Part shown: one piece after another, positions 26,169 through 35,645 of the stretch
Layout of the letters: the number at the start of each line of letters is the position of its first letter
How positions within the stretch are numbered: position 1 is the stretch's first letter
Origin: Candidatus Brachybacterium merdavium
GTDB lineage: Bacteria; Actinomycetota; Actinomycetes; Actinomycetales; Dermabacteraceae
DNA length: 64,000 nucleotides
Reading direction: 5' to 3'
Assembly: GCA_019118275.1 (NCBI GenBank)
Contig: DWZH01000093.1
Coordinates: forward strand, 1-64,000
Program-made: the position numbers and the translations under genes
The notes under the pieces: model-generated
Told to the model about the DNA's origin: nothing
The model's input: only the letters and a program-made list of their open reading frames with translations
The model's database searches: none

Positions 26169-27107
26169 ATGACGACCAAGCAGCCGGAAGGGGCCGGCAC
26201 CCCATCGCGCCCGAGCCTGGCGGGCCGCCTCATGCCGACGATCATGCGTCTGCGCCGATCGAACAAGAACCACCGCTCACGTGACCATGTGAGGCGGCAC
26301 ATCGAGTACCGGAGAGCCCGTCCGGAGCCGACCCGTGCCCCGCAACGACTCAAGAAGGGCCTCTCGGTCAGCTCCGTCTACGACGATGGCTGGCACGTGC
26401 ATACGATCACCCCCTCGGGGACCGAGCCGCAGGGGACCGTCGTCCATCTCCATGGTGGGAGCTGGATCGACGAGGCGGCGTCGGCCCACTGGAAGCTCGT
26501 CCAGAAGATCGCCGCCGAGGCCGCTGTGCGTGTGGTCCTCCCGGCATACCCCCTGGTCCACACTGGTGGGTCGGCCGAGACCGTCGTCCCCGTGGTGGCC
26601 CGGCTCTGTGAGCGGATCGACGGACCGACAGCGCTCATGGGCGACTCCGCAGGAGGCACCATCGCGTTGTCCGCCAGCCTGCTGCTGGCACAGCGCGGCC
26701 ATCCTGTCGACCTCACCCTCCTGATCTCTCCGGCGCTGGACATGAGGATGGCGAACCCGGAGATCGATGAGATCCAGCCGGTGGATCCTTGGCTGGTCAA
26801 GAAGGGACAGCTGCTTCTCACTGAGCTCTGGATCGGTGAGCATGGAGAGGATCCGATCCTCAACCCCTTCCTCGGCGATGCCAGGGGCATAGGACGGCTC
26901 ATCGTGTTCAGCGGCACGAGGGATCTGCTGAACCCCGACACCCGGCTTTTCGTGCAACGGGCCATGGACGAGGGCGCGGACATCGAATACCACGAACAGC
27001 ATGGTCACCTTCACGTGTACCCACTCCTCCCCACTCCCGAAGGACGGGAGGCGCGACGGAGCATCGTGATGGCGATACGACATGCGGTCGCATCGGATCG
27101 GCGGTGA
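26169..27107 (+). CDS. alpha/beta-hydrolase, HSL-type esterase
   Basis: A 312-residue esterase or lipase of the hormone-sensitive lipase family. The oxyanion-hole motif HGGSW starts at His95. The nucleophile Ser160 lies in GDSAGG. The Asp and His of the triad are likely in the GTRDLLNPD segment and in the HEQHGHLHVYPL segment near the C-terminus. The N-terminal ~35 residues are basic and could be over-extended. An ATG start near 26233 is possible. It acts on short acyl esters in the family. The natural substrate is unknown. Confidence 0.85.
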   Translation: MTTKQPEGAGTPSRPSLAGRLMPTIMRLRRSNKNHRSRDHVRRHIEYRRARPEPTRAPQRLKKGLSVSSVYDDGWHVHTITPSGTEPQGTVVHLHGGSWIDEAASAHWKLVQKIAAEAAVRVVLPAYPLVHTGGSAETVVPVVARLCERIDGPTALMGDSAGGTIALSASLLLAQRGHPVDLTLLISPALDMRMANPEIDEIQPVDPWLVKKGQLLLTELWIGEHGEDPILNPFLGDARGIGRLIVFSGTRDLLNPDTRLFVQRAMDEGADIEYHEQHGHLHVYPLLPTPEGREARRSIVMAIRHAVASDRR

Positions 27108-27258
27108 CCTGTGTTTCGCCGCGCTGGGTGCTCATGGGAGGGTCGAGCCGCGCTCGGCACGGGTCGCTCCGGGATTCGGACCCCAGCTCCGGGTTTCGGA
27201 CCCCGCACGGTCCGTCCAGCCATACTGGCTCACACCGGGCACCCTCGGAAGGGGGCAC

Positions 27259-28083
27259 ATGACCACTGACGACGCCCTGTCCGCCTACGTCCGCCAGCAC
27301 GCCGAACAGGCCCTGCTGGGGCTGGCGCGCTTCGAGTACTCGACCGGCGAAGCCATTCAACGGGAGATGACCGTGGAGGTCGTGCACGCCACCCGCACCT
27401 CCTTGCGCCGGCTGCGGGCGGTGCTGCGCACCTTCCCGGAGTCCTTCCCCGTGCCGGGACCCGCCGATGACGATCTGCGTTTCGTCGCGCGCGCCCTCAG
27501 CGACGTCCGCGATACCGATGTGCTGAGTCAGGCCCTGCTCGGCGAGGTCGATGCCCTGCCCGAGTCGCTCGTCCTGGGCCCTGCGCGGCAGGACCTGGCC
27601 CGCGCCCTGGCGGCTCGCCGCCGCCGGGCGATCGAGGCCGTGGATCGCGACCGCATCGGCCCCAGCTGGGGGCGCGCCGTCGAGCTGCTCGGGACGTGGC
27701 AGCAGACTCCCCCGCATTTCGTCGAGCCGCCGTCGATTCGGCGTCTGAAAGAGGCTCGCGACGAGGTCCGACGCCGGGTGCGAGACTCCCAGGGAGCGCC
27801 GGAGGCGCTGCATTCGGCCCGCAAGGCGGCCAAGCGCTGGCGGTACGCGGCCGAGCTGCTGCTCCCCGTCGAGCCGAAGGCTGCGAAGCATTTCGACCGG
27901 GCGACCGAGTTCCATGTCCTGCTCGGCGAGCTGCAGGACGCCGTGGTGACCACCGAATTCCTGCGCGACCACGCGCAGCTGGGCAATCGCAGCGGACACA
28001 ACGGCTTCACCACCGGCCTGCTGCACGCGAGTGCTCAGCAGCGCCTCGAGGCGGCGGCCTCCCGTGCGCTCAGCCTGGCGTGA
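27259..28083 (+). CDS. CHAD domain protein
   Basis: A 274-residue helical protein consisting of a CHAD domain. Conserved His and Arg/Lys residues line the expected polyanion-binding surface (VHATRTSLRRLRAVLRTF near residue 45 and HSARKAAKRWRYAAELL near residue 190). CHAD proteins bind inorganic polyphosphate, and some are linked to polyphosphate granules or to CYTH triphosphatases. No CYTH domain is present here. The ATG at 27259 follows AAGGGGG. It stands alone between the esterase and a convergent regulator gene. Confidence 0.87.
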   Translation: MTTDDALSAYVRQHAEQALLGLARFEYSTGEAIQREMTVEVVHATRTSLRRLRAVLRTFPESFPVPGPADDDLRFVARALSDVRDTDVLSQALLGEVDALPESLVLGPARQDLARALAARRRRAIEAVDRDRIGPSWGRAVELLGTWQQTPPHFVEPPSIRRLKEARDEVRRRVRDSQGAPEALHSARKAAKRWRYAAELLLPVEPKAAKHFDRATEFHVLLGELQDAVVTTEFLRDHAQLGNRSGHNGFTTGLLHASAQQRLEAAASRALSLA

Positions 28084-28143
28084 GCCGGGCAGAGGCGCGA
28101 GCGGACCGGAGGGCGCAGATCCCCACCGCGTGCCTGAGCGGGA

Positions 28144-28869
28144 TCACTGCTCCTCGAGGTAGGTCAGCACCGCCCGGACCCGGCGGCTGGTCTGCTCATC
28201 ACCCAGCAGCTCGAACTTGTCGAAGATCGCGCTGATCGCCTTCTCCACGGTGCTCATCGACAGGAACAGCCGCTCGCTGATGCCGCGGTTCGACAGTCCT
28301 TCGGTCATCGCTTCGAGCACCTCCACCTCACGCGGGGTCAGGCGGCTGACGGCTCGGCGCTGGTCCGGGCTGCGCAGCAGGGTGCGCACCACGGCGGGAT
28401 CGATGACGGTACCACCGGCGGCCACGTTGCGCACCGCGCGCAGGAACCCGTCGATCTCCGTGATGCGGTCCTTGAGCAGGTAACCGATACCGGGCATCTC
28501 CGTGCTCAGCAGCTCGCTCGCGTACTCGCGGGCCACGTACTGGGACAGCATCAGCACTCCCACCCCGGGGTGCTCTCGCTTGATCCGCAGGGCGGCTCGC
28601 AGGCCCTCGTCGCTGTGGGTGGGCGGCATCCGCACATCCACGATCGCCAGGTCGGGCCGGTGACCGGAGACCTCGTACAGCAGCGCCTCGCCGTCCCCGA
28701 CGGAGGCGAGGACCTCGAGCCCTTCCTCCTCCAGCAGGCTGCGCACGCCCTCGCGCAGGAGCACCGCGTCATCGGCCAGGACGATGCTCAACGGCCTCTC
28801 GGGGGGCGGGATCTCGGGATGCGGTCTCTCGGGGTGCGGGAACTCGGGGCGGGAGGCGGGCTCACTCAT
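28144..28869 (-). CDS. NarL/LuxR-family response regulator
   Basis: A 241-residue response regulator. The receiver domain begins after a 26-residue Pro-rich tail with repeated PHPE/PPPE units. Phospho-acceptor Asp78 is in IVDVRMPP. The C-terminal LuxR helix-turn-helix reads LTPREVEVLEAMTEGLSNRG then MSTVEKAISAIF. The start ATG at 28869 overlaps the kinase stop by eight bases, which shows tight coupling with the preceding kinase gene. Regulated genes are not evident. Confidence 0.92.
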   Translation of the reverse strand: MSEPASRPEFPHPERPHPEIPPPERPLSIVLADDAVLLREGVRSLLEEEGLEVLASVGDGEALLYEVSGHRPDLAIVDVRMPPTHSDEGLRAALRIKREHPGVGVLMLSQYVAREYASELLSTEMPGIGYLLKDRITEIDGFLRAVRNVAAGGTVIDPAVVRTLLRSPDQRRAVSRLTPREVEVLEAMTEGLSNRGISERLFLSMSTVEKAISAIFDKFELLGDEQTSRRVRAVLTYLEEQ

Positions 28870-30034
28870 AGGGGATCTCCGTGGTGATGACGGTGGGCCC
28901 GCCGGGCGGGCTGCTGACGTGAACGCTACCGTCCAGGGCGGCCACCCGTCGCGCCAGGCCCTGCAGTCCGCCTCCCTCGGGGTCGGCGCCGCCAGTCCCG
29001 TCATCGTGCACCTCCAGGTGCAGCAGCCGGCGGCCCGAGTGCTCCTGCGTGCTCAGGGAGATCCGGGCCGAACTCGCCCCGGCGTGCTTGACGATATTGG
29101 TGAGCGCCTCTCTGGCCACGAAGTACGCGGCGGACTGGACGGCCTGCGGCAGATCGTCCTGGGCACGATGGTCGACCTGGACCGGCAGCGGGCTGGTGGC
29201 GGCCACCTCGTCGATCGCCGAGGCGAGGCCGTGCTCGTCCAGTGCGTTGGGATAGACGCGCCAGGCCACCTGCCGCACCTCCTCGATCAGGGCCTGCGAC
29301 TGCGTGTGGGCCGCTTCGAGCAGTTCGGCGGATCGCTGGGGCTCGGCGGCGCGCCGCGCTCGGGCGAGGGTGACGGACAGCGACACGACGTTCTGCTGGA
29401 CTCCGTCGTGCAGGTCCCGTTCGATGCGGCGGCGCTCATCGTCGATGGCCACGACCACGCCGCGGCGCGTGGTCAGCAAGCGGCTGATCCGTGACTCCAG
29501 GGCGTCCTCGCGCACGACCGGTGACCAGCAGCGCAGCAGTGCCGCCTGCACGGCGACGGCGACCTCGGCGTACACGGCGGTGGCCAGAAGGCTCGAGGTG
29601 CCGAAGATGAGCAGCACCGGCAGGGCCGGGCGGCTGATCACCCACAGGTCGAAGGTGAACATCACGGGCCTTCCCAGCAGCGTCTGCTGCAGGCTGCCCA
29701 GCACGATCCCGAGCACCAGCAGCAGCAGGTCGAACATGACGTAGCCGAGTCCCCCGGCCACCAATCCGACCAGGATCCCGCGCCGGGCCCCGAGGACGGC
29801 CGTTCCGTCGGTCTCCAGGTGGAGGCGGTAGAAGCGTTTCTGCCGCCAGAGCTCCCAGCGGCGCACCCGGGCGTAAGGACCGTGCCAGCGCAGCAGGGCC
29901 AGCACCGCGGTCAGCACCAGCAGCGTGCCCAGCAGGAGGCCCAGCACGGTGCCGACGACGTGGCGCAGCGAGCGCCGCACCAGGCGGACGGGCTCGCGCG
30001 GCAGCTGGATGCCGGACAGGTCGGGCAGGCGCAT
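28862..30034 (-). CDS. NarL-type sensor histidine kinase
   Basis: A 390-residue membrane kinase of the HisKA_3 class. Four or so hydrophobic segments occupy the first ~180 residues. The phospho-acceptor His lies in RRRIERDLHDGVQQN. The HATPase domain follows, with the DDGTGGADPEGGGLQGLARR G-box. The N-terminal sensor resembles the putative-sensor membrane domain found in actinobacterial kinases of this type. It is co-transcribed with the response regulator it overlaps. The signal is unknown and probably relates to the envelope. Confidence 0.92.
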   Translation of the reverse strand: MRLPDLSGIQLPREPVRLVRRSLRHVVGTVLGLLLGTLLVLTAVLALLRWHGPYARVRRWELWRQKRFYRLHLETDGTAVLGARRGILVGLVAGGLGYVMFDLLLLVLGIVLGSLQQTLLGRPVMFTFDLWVISRPALPVLLIFGTSSLLATAVYAEVAVAVQAALLRCWSPVVREDALESRISRLLTTRRGVVVAIDDERRRIERDLHDGVQQNVVSLSVTLARARRAAEPQRSAELLEAAHTQSQALIEEVRQVAWRVYPNALDEHGLASAIDEVAATSPLPVQVDHRAQDDLPQAVQSAAYFVAREALTNIVKHAGASSARISLSTQEHSGRRLLHLEVHDDGTGGADPEGGGLQGLARRVAALDGSVHVSSPPGGPTVITTEIPYE

Positions 30035-30259
30035 GGAAAGGCTCCCAGGGACAGGACGACGTCGGCCGACGTCGACTGCAAGGTATCAACGCGGGGACGG
30101 CTCGCAGCAGTGGAACAGCCCTGCGATCCCTTACGGTTTCCCGCATGATCTCGGCCCGGATCCCTGCCGGGCCGCGAGGGCCTGCCCCGTTCTGCCGACC
30201 CCCTGCCACTGCCTAGCGTCGTCCATGTCCTGCCCACCCGCTCCTCAGGAGATGCCCTC

Positions 30260-30916
30260 ATGGACGCCGTGCTCCACCTGGCAGAGTCCCTGCTCACCTC
30301 ACCATGGCTGTTCGCACTGGTCGCTGTCCTGGCCCTGTTCGATTCCGTGCTGCCCATCGTGCCCGCGGAGACGGTAGTGATCGCGGCGGCGGCCTATGCC
30401 GCGACCGGGAACCCGAACGCGCTGCTGCTGATCGGTTCCGCCTGGGCCGGAGCGCTGCTCGGGGACGTGGCCGCCCACCACCTCGGACGAGGCATCGGGC
30501 CCGTGACCCGCTGGCTGCGTCGCAGGAAGCTCAGCGGCCCGCTCGTCCAGCGGGCGGAGAGGGAACTGCGCAACCGCGGCGGGATGTTGATCCTCTCGGC
30601 CCGTTTCATCCCCGGCGGACGCACCGCCACCAACGTCGCCTCCGGGATGATCGCTTACCCGCGAGGGCGCTTCATCGGCTTCGCGGCGATCGCCGCCCTG
30701 CTGTGGAGCATCTACACCGTGGGGATCGGCATGCTCGGCGGACTAGCCTTCCATGACCAGCCCCTGCTGGGAGTCGGCCTCGGCATCGGCATCGCCCTCG
30801 CCGTGGGCGGCAGCATCGAAGCGGTCCGGTCCCTGCGCGACCGTCGCCGGCAGCGGCTCAATCGTCGGCGGTCCGCAGCGACCGGCGTTTGTCCTGCACC
30901 TGTGCGAGCCGGGTGA
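30260..30916 (+). CDS. DedA-family membrane protein
   Basis: A 218-residue DedA/VTT-domain membrane protein. Conserved features are the GxxxGD-like motif with acidic residue (AGALLGDVAAHHLGR), the FxxRFIPGGRT box (residues ~112-120) and the G-rich segment after it. DedA proteins work in lipid transport or flipping across the membrane. The 3' end overlaps the end of dnaG on the other strand by 59 bases. The last ~20 residues, basic and Arg-rich, are encoded in that overlap. Confidence 0.9.
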   Translation: MDAVLHLAESLLTSPWLFALVAVLALFDSVLPIVPAETVVIAAAAYAATGNPNALLLIGSAWAGALLGDVAAHHLGRGIGPVTRWLRRRKLSGPLVQRAERELRNRGGMLILSARFIPGGRTATNVASGMIAYPRGRFIGFAAIAALLWSIYTVGIGMLGGLAFHDQPLLGVGLGIGIALAVGGSIEAVRSLRDRRRQRLNRRRSAATGVCPAPVRAG

Positions 30917-32828
30917 GGATCTCCTGATAGCGCTCCCCATCCGCGGGGTCCGTGCGCTGCAGCCGCTGCTTGAGCACCGAGTACTCACGGGTGATGGACA
31001 GCTCGCTGAGGCGGTCCAGCAAAGATGCCGCCAGCCGCGCCAGGTCCTGCTCGTCCCGAGCGGGCAGGCCGAGATTCGTGATCTCCACGATCAGGGGGCG
31101 TACCGTCTCCCCGGCGATCTCGAGCACCTGGTCGAGATAGCGAGCCGGGCTGAGCGTGCCTTCGACGGCGTCGAGCAGGGTGCCGGCCGCGAGCATCACG
31201 TCCCACACCCCCTGCAGGGCCGGGACATGGAAGGCGTCGTCGGGCAGCGCCCCCACCTGCTGGGCCGACAGCAGCACCGGGGACTGCAGCATCACGGCCA
31301 GCGACTGCACCTCGACCTGCCCCACCGGATCGCGGGGGCTGACCACGTCCGACAGCCGGGCCACCGGGATCACGGGCTCCTCCCCCGCGCCCTCGCCCTC
31401 CCCCGCTCGCTGCGGGGCAGGTCTCTCCTCGCCGGGGCGCGGCCGGGCCTCGCGGCCCTCGGCGCGGGCGGCGTCGTGCACCGCACGCAGCACGGTGCGC
31501 TCGTCCATGCCCAGCCAGCCCGAGAGACGGCGTGCGTACTCGGGACGCATCGCGCGATCGCGGATCCGGGCCACCACCGGTGCCGCCATCCGCAGCGCAC
31601 TGACCTGCCCCTCGACCGTGTCGAGGTCGACGGCGGCGATCGCCGAGCGGATCGCGAACTCGAACATCGGCCGGCGCGTGTCGATCAGGTCCAGCACGGC
31701 GGCATCGCCTTTTGTGAGGCGCAGGTCGCAGGGATCCATCCCGCCCGGCTCGACCGCGACGTAGGTCTGGGCCACGAAGCGCTGGTCTTCCTCGAATGCC
31801 CGCAGGGCGGCCTTCTGCCCGGCGGCGTCCCCGTCGAAGGTGAAGATGACCTCCCCGCCCATGCCCCGGCCGTCGGCGTTCAGCCGCAGACCCGAGGAGG
31901 GGTTGGAATCGCCCATCACACGACGCACGATCTTCACGTGCTCGGAGCCGAAGGCGGTGCCGCAGGTGGCCACGGCAGTGGTGACTCCCGCCAGGTGGGC
32001 GGCCATCACGTCGGTGTACCCCTCGACGACCACCACCCGGTGCTGGGAGGAGATGTCCTTGCGGGCCAGGTCCAGTCCGTACAGGACGCTGGACTTGCGG
32101 TAGATGGCGGTCTCGGGGGTGTTGAGGTACTTCGGGCCAGGGTCGGACTCCAGCAGCCGACGTGCACCGAAGCCGATGGTGTTGCCGGTGATGTCGCGGA
32201 TCGGCCACACCAGCCGTCCCCGGAACCGGTCGTAGACGCCGCGCTGCCCCTGGGAGACCAGACCGCTGGCGATCAGCTCGGGCTCGGTGAAACCGCGCCC
32301 GCGCAGAACTCTCGTGATCGCGTCCCAGCCCTCGGGCGCGAAGCCCACCCCGAAATGCTCGGCCGCGGCCCGGTCGAAACCGCGCTCGGTCAGGAACCGT
32401 CTGCCGACCTCCGCTCCCGGTGAGGAGAGCTGTTCGCGGTAGTACTCCTCGGCGATGGCGTGGGCGTCGAGCAGGCGGCGCCGGGTGCCGAAGTCGGGGC
32501 GGCCTCCCCCGCGTCCTCCGTCCTCGTAGTGCAGCTGGATGCCGTAGCGGCCGGCCAACATCTCGACCGCCTCGACGAAGCTGAGGTGGTCGATCTTCTG
32601 GACGAAGGAGATCACGTCCCCGCCTTCGCCGCAGCCGAAGCAGTGCCAGTGGCCCAGCTGAGGGCGGATGTGGAAGGAGGGGGTCTTCTCGTCGTGGAAA
32701 GGGCACAGGCCCTTCATGGACCCGATGCCCGCGGTGCGCAGGGTGACGTGCTCGGCGACGATCTCGTCCAGACGGGAACGCTCGCGCACCTGGTCGACGT
32801 CGGCGCGGCGGATCAGACCCTGGGCCAC
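30858..32828 (-). CDS. dnaG: DNA primase
   Basis: A 656-residue replication primase that makes RNA primers on the lagging strand. The CHC2 zinc finger has Cys42, His45, Cys63 and Cys66. The catalytic core has the Toprim Glu motif (VVVEGYTDVMAAH) and the DxD-type FTFDGDAAG motif. The C-terminal ~200 residues include the DnaB-interacting helical domain after a Pro/Glu-rich linker. The start is GTG, four bases after dgt. It is the last gene of a dusB-dgt-dnaG unit, an order common in Actinobacteria. Confidence 0.96.
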   Translation of the reverse strand: MAQGLIRRADVDQVRERSRLDEIVAEHVTLRTAGIGSMKGLCPFHDEKTPSFHIRPQLGHWHCFGCGEGGDVISFVQKIDHLSFVEAVEMLAGRYGIQLHYEDGGRGGGRPDFGTRRRLLDAHAIAEEYYREQLSSPGAEVGRRFLTERGFDRAAAEHFGVGFAPEGWDAITRVLRGRGFTEPELIASGLVSQGQRGVYDRFRGRLVWPIRDITGNTIGFGARRLLESDPGPKYLNTPETAIYRKSSVLYGLDLARKDISSQHRVVVVEGYTDVMAAHLAGVTTAVATCGTAFGSEHVKIVRRVMGDSNPSSGLRLNADGRGMGGEVIFTFDGDAAGQKAALRAFEEDQRFVAQTYVAVEPGGMDPCDLRLTKGDAAVLDLIDTRRPMFEFAIRSAIAAVDLDTVEGQVSALRMAAPVVARIRDRAMRPEYARRLSGWLGMDERTVLRAVHDAARAEGREARPRPGEERPAPQRAGEGEGAGEEPVIPVARLSDVVSPRDPVGQVEVQSLAVMLQSPVLLSAQQVGALPDDAFHVPALQGVWDVMLAAGTLLDAVEGTLSPARYLDQVLEIAGETVRPLIVEITNLGLPARDEQDLARLAASLLDRLSELSITREYSVLKQRLQRTDPADGERYQEILTRLAQVQDKRRSLRTADD

Positions 32829-32832
32829 GGCC

Positions 32833-34170
32833 TCACAGCTCCGATCCGAGACCGGGCAACGGAGTATCGGCCGCGGTGACGTGGGTCAGGGAGCGGTCGA
32901 ACAGCACGTCGTGCAGGCGCCGGGCGGTGACGTCGGTGTAGGAGGCGATCTGGTCGACCACCACGCGCTTGCGGGCGTCGTCATCGGCGGCGCCGTCCCA
33001 CAGCTCGGCGAACAGCGGGTTCAAGTAGGTCGTGCCGGTGTTCCACAACTGGGAGTACAGGTCGCGGATGATCTGCTCCTGCTGCTCGTAGACGGGCCGT
33101 TGGGAGGCCGAGGACATCACGTAGGCGGCGGCCAGCCCCTTGAGCACGGCGATCTCCATGCGCGTGTGCTCAGGCAGGATGGCATCGCCATCGTAGCGGG
33201 AGACGGGGCCCGGTCCGTGGGCGGTGCGGGTGGCGGTGATGACGGAGCGGGTGAAGCGACCGATCAGCTGGCTGGCCATGTCCTTCAGGGCGGCCGAGGA
33301 GCGCATCGAGCCGGTGAACTCGCGCACCCAGTACGGCTCGGCCTCCAGGCGCTGCAGCGCCTCGTCGAGGGCGTCGAGGGGCTCGTCGGGCATGTACCAG
33401 TCCTGGACCACGTACAGCGCGGCGGCCCGCTCCATCGGATCGGCCAAGCGGCTGAGGTCCAGAGTCCGCCCGGTGATGGCATCCTCGACGTCGTGGACCG
33501 AGTAGGCGATGTCGTCGGCGAGGTCCATCACCTGCGCCTCGAAGCACTGGCGACCCTCCACGGCCCCCTGACGGGCCCACCGGTACACCTCGAGATCGTC
33601 GGTGTAGGCTCCGAACTTCGGCGACGCAGGGTCCGGTCCCTGCCCGCGCGCCCAGGGATATTTGATGGCGGCGTCGACGCTGGCCCGGGTGAGGTTCAAC
33701 CCGTAGGGCCGGTCGGCGGCGATGAGCTTGGGCTCGAGCCGCGTGAGCAGGCGCAGGGTCTGGGCGTTGCCCTCGAAGCCCCCGAAGTCCTCGGCGATGG
33801 CGTCGAGGACCTTCTCGCCGTTGTGACCGAAGGGCGGGTGGCCGAGGTCGTGGGAGAGGCAGGCGGCGTCGACGATGTCCGGGTCGCAGCCCAGCTCCAG
33901 GCCGATGTCGCGGCCCACCTGGGCGACTTCGAGGGAATGGGTCAGGCGGGTGCGCACGAAGTCGTCGGAGCCGGCACCCAGCACCTGGGTCTTGGCGCCC
34001 AGTCGACGCAGCGCCGAGGAGTGCAGCACCCGCGCGCGATCCCGCTGGAACGGGGTGCGGGCCTGGGACTTCGGGGGTTCGGGGGCGAAGCGCTCGAGGT
34101 CGGCCGGGCTATACCCGGGCGGAGCGGCATCACGGGCCGCCGTACCGGGGTCCAGGTGCTCAGTGGTCAT
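32833..34170 (-). CDS. dgt: deoxyguanosinetriphosphate triphosphohydrolase-like protein
   Basis: A 445-residue HD-domain phosphohydrolase that removes triphosphate from dNTPs in this family. The HD signature is clear: RLTHSLEVAQVGRDIG, then LSHDLGHPPFGHNGE, with the later Asp in DLADDIAYSVHDVEDA. I chose the ATG at 34170, four bases after the dusB stop, over a longer frame that runs into dusB. It lies between dusB and dnaG and is probably translated with them. It keeps dNTP pools in balance near replication genes. Confidence 0.93.
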   Translation of the reverse strand: MTTEHLDPGTAARDAAPPGYSPADLERFAPEPPKSQARTPFQRDRARVLHSSALRRLGAKTQVLGAGSDDFVRTRLTHSLEVAQVGRDIGLELGCDPDIVDAACLSHDLGHPPFGHNGEKVLDAIAEDFGGFEGNAQTLRLLTRLEPKLIAADRPYGLNLTRASVDAAIKYPWARGQGPDPASPKFGAYTDDLEVYRWARQGAVEGRQCFEAQVMDLADDIAYSVHDVEDAITGRTLDLSRLADPMERAAALYVVQDWYMPDEPLDALDEALQRLEAEPYWVREFTGSMRSSAALKDMASQLIGRFTRSVITATRTAHGPGPVSRYDGDAILPEHTRMEIAVLKGLAAAYVMSSASQRPVYEQQEQIIRDLYSQLWNTGTTYLNPLFAELWDGAADDDARKRVVVDQIASYTDVTARRLHDVLFDRSLTHVTAADTPLPGLGSEL

Positions 34171-34174
34171 CGAT

Positions 34175-35374
34175 TCATCCTCCGGAGGTGTCCAGCTCCG
34201 CCTCGTGGAGGCGATCAGCATGATCGGCGGCGACGTCCCGCGAGTCCATCCACCCCTCGGGGACCACGGCCCGCTTGGGCGAGCCGGCCCGGCCCCGGGG
34301 CCCTTCGACGGCCGCACCCGGGTAGGGGCTGCCCCAGTCCAGTTCGGCGAGCTTCGCGTCCAGATCTGCCAGGGACTCCATCGTCGCCAGGCGGTGGCGC
34401 ATCTGGCCGCCCACGGGGTAGCCCTTGAAGTACCAGGCCACATGCTTGCGAAGGTCTCGGAGCGCGCGGCCCTCGTCCTCGAAGAACTCCACCAGCAGCT
34501 CGGCGTGGCGGCGCAGCGTGGTGGCCACCTCGCCGAGCGTCGGGTGGATGCGGTCGGGACGGCCGGCGAAGGCGGCGGCGAGATCGGCGAACAGCCAGGG
34601 TCTGCCCTGGCATCCGCGCCCGACGACCACGCCGTCGCATCCCGTCTGCTCCATCATGTCGATCGCGTCCTCGGCCGACCAGATGTCGCCGTTGCCGAGC
34701 ACCGGAATGTCGGTGACCAGCTCCTTCAGGTCGGTGATGGCCTCCCAGCGGGCGGTGCCGGAGTAGTGCTGGACGACGGTCCGGCCGTGCAGGGCGATCG
34801 CGGCGGCCCCGACCTCCTGGGCGATCAGGCCGGCATCGCGGTAGGTGAGGTGGTCGTCGTCGATGCCGATGCGGGTCTTGACGGTGACGGGCACGTCCCC
34901 GGCGGCCTCGACCGCTCCCCGCACGATCTGGGTGAACAGCTCCGTCTTCCAGGGCAGCACGCCACCCCCGCCGCGTCGGGTCACCTTGGGCACGGGGCAG
35001 CCGAAGTTCAGATCGATGTGATCGGCCTGGTCGCGCTCGATCAGCATCTCCACAGCGCGGCGCACGGTGACGGGATCGACGCCGTACAGCTGCACCGAGC
35101 GGGGACTCTCGCTCTCCCCCATGGTCACCAGGCGCCAGGACTCGCGGTGGTCCTCGACCAGGGCGCGGGTGGTGACCATCTCCGAGACGTACAGACCGCC
35201 GTCGTCGTGGCTGTGCAGGGCGCCGAACTCACGGCACAGCAGCCGGAACGCCATGTTTGTGATCCCGGCCATCGGTGCCAGCACCACGGGGGTGTCGATG
35301 GTGTGCGGACCGATGGTGAGCGTGCGGCGTGAGACGCCATCGGCCAAGGCACGGGGAGCGGAGAGGGTGGTCAT
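34175..35374 (-). CDS. dusB: tRNA-dihydrouridine synthase DusB-like
   Basis: A 399-residue flavoenzyme that reduces uridine to dihydrouridine in tRNA using NADPH. The TIM-barrel start LAPMAGITNMAFRLLC, the active-site Cys segment DLNFGCPVPKVTRRGGG, the RIGIDDDHLT motif and the FMN-binding GNGDIWSAEDA and GVVVGRGCQGRPWL motifs are present. The ATG at 35374 gives the normal N-terminus. It is the first gene of the dusB-dgt-dnaG unit. The C-terminal ~50 residues are variable. Confidence 0.95.
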   Translation of the reverse strand: MTTLSAPRALADGVSRRTLTIGPHTIDTPVVLAPMAGITNMAFRLLCREFGALHSHDDGGLYVSEMVTTRALVEDHRESWRLVTMGESESPRSVQLYGVDPVTVRRAVEMLIERDQADHIDLNFGCPVPKVTRRGGGGVLPWKTELFTQIVRGAVEAAGDVPVTVKTRIGIDDDHLTYRDAGLIAQEVGAAAIALHGRTVVQHYSGTARWEAITDLKELVTDIPVLGNGDIWSAEDAIDMMEQTGCDGVVVGRGCQGRPWLFADLAAAFAGRPDRIHPTLGEVATTLRRHAELLVEFFEDEGRALRDLRKHVAWYFKGYPVGGQMRHRLATMESLADLDAKLAELDWGSPYPGAAVEGPRGRAGSPKRAVVPEGWMDSRDVAADHADRLHEAELDTSGG

Positions 35375-35645
35375 CAGTGTGATTGTCCCACCTCGTCCCG
35401 ACACTTGGGAGGCCTCGAGGGGGTGATGTGCATCGAGACCCGGTGGGGAGGCGGGGCGCTAGCCACGGGCAATGGGGCGCGGGGCCGCGGGCCAGGCGCG
35501 TGCCGGGGGCGGGCACGCTTGCCTGGGTACGGGCACCGACCAGGAGCTTGGTCCCGGTGGCGGCCCACTCCGGCTGGGATACTAGCACCAGGCGACGTGC
35601 GTACTCCCACCGCGTCGTGAGGACACCCGTGCAAGGAGGCGCACG

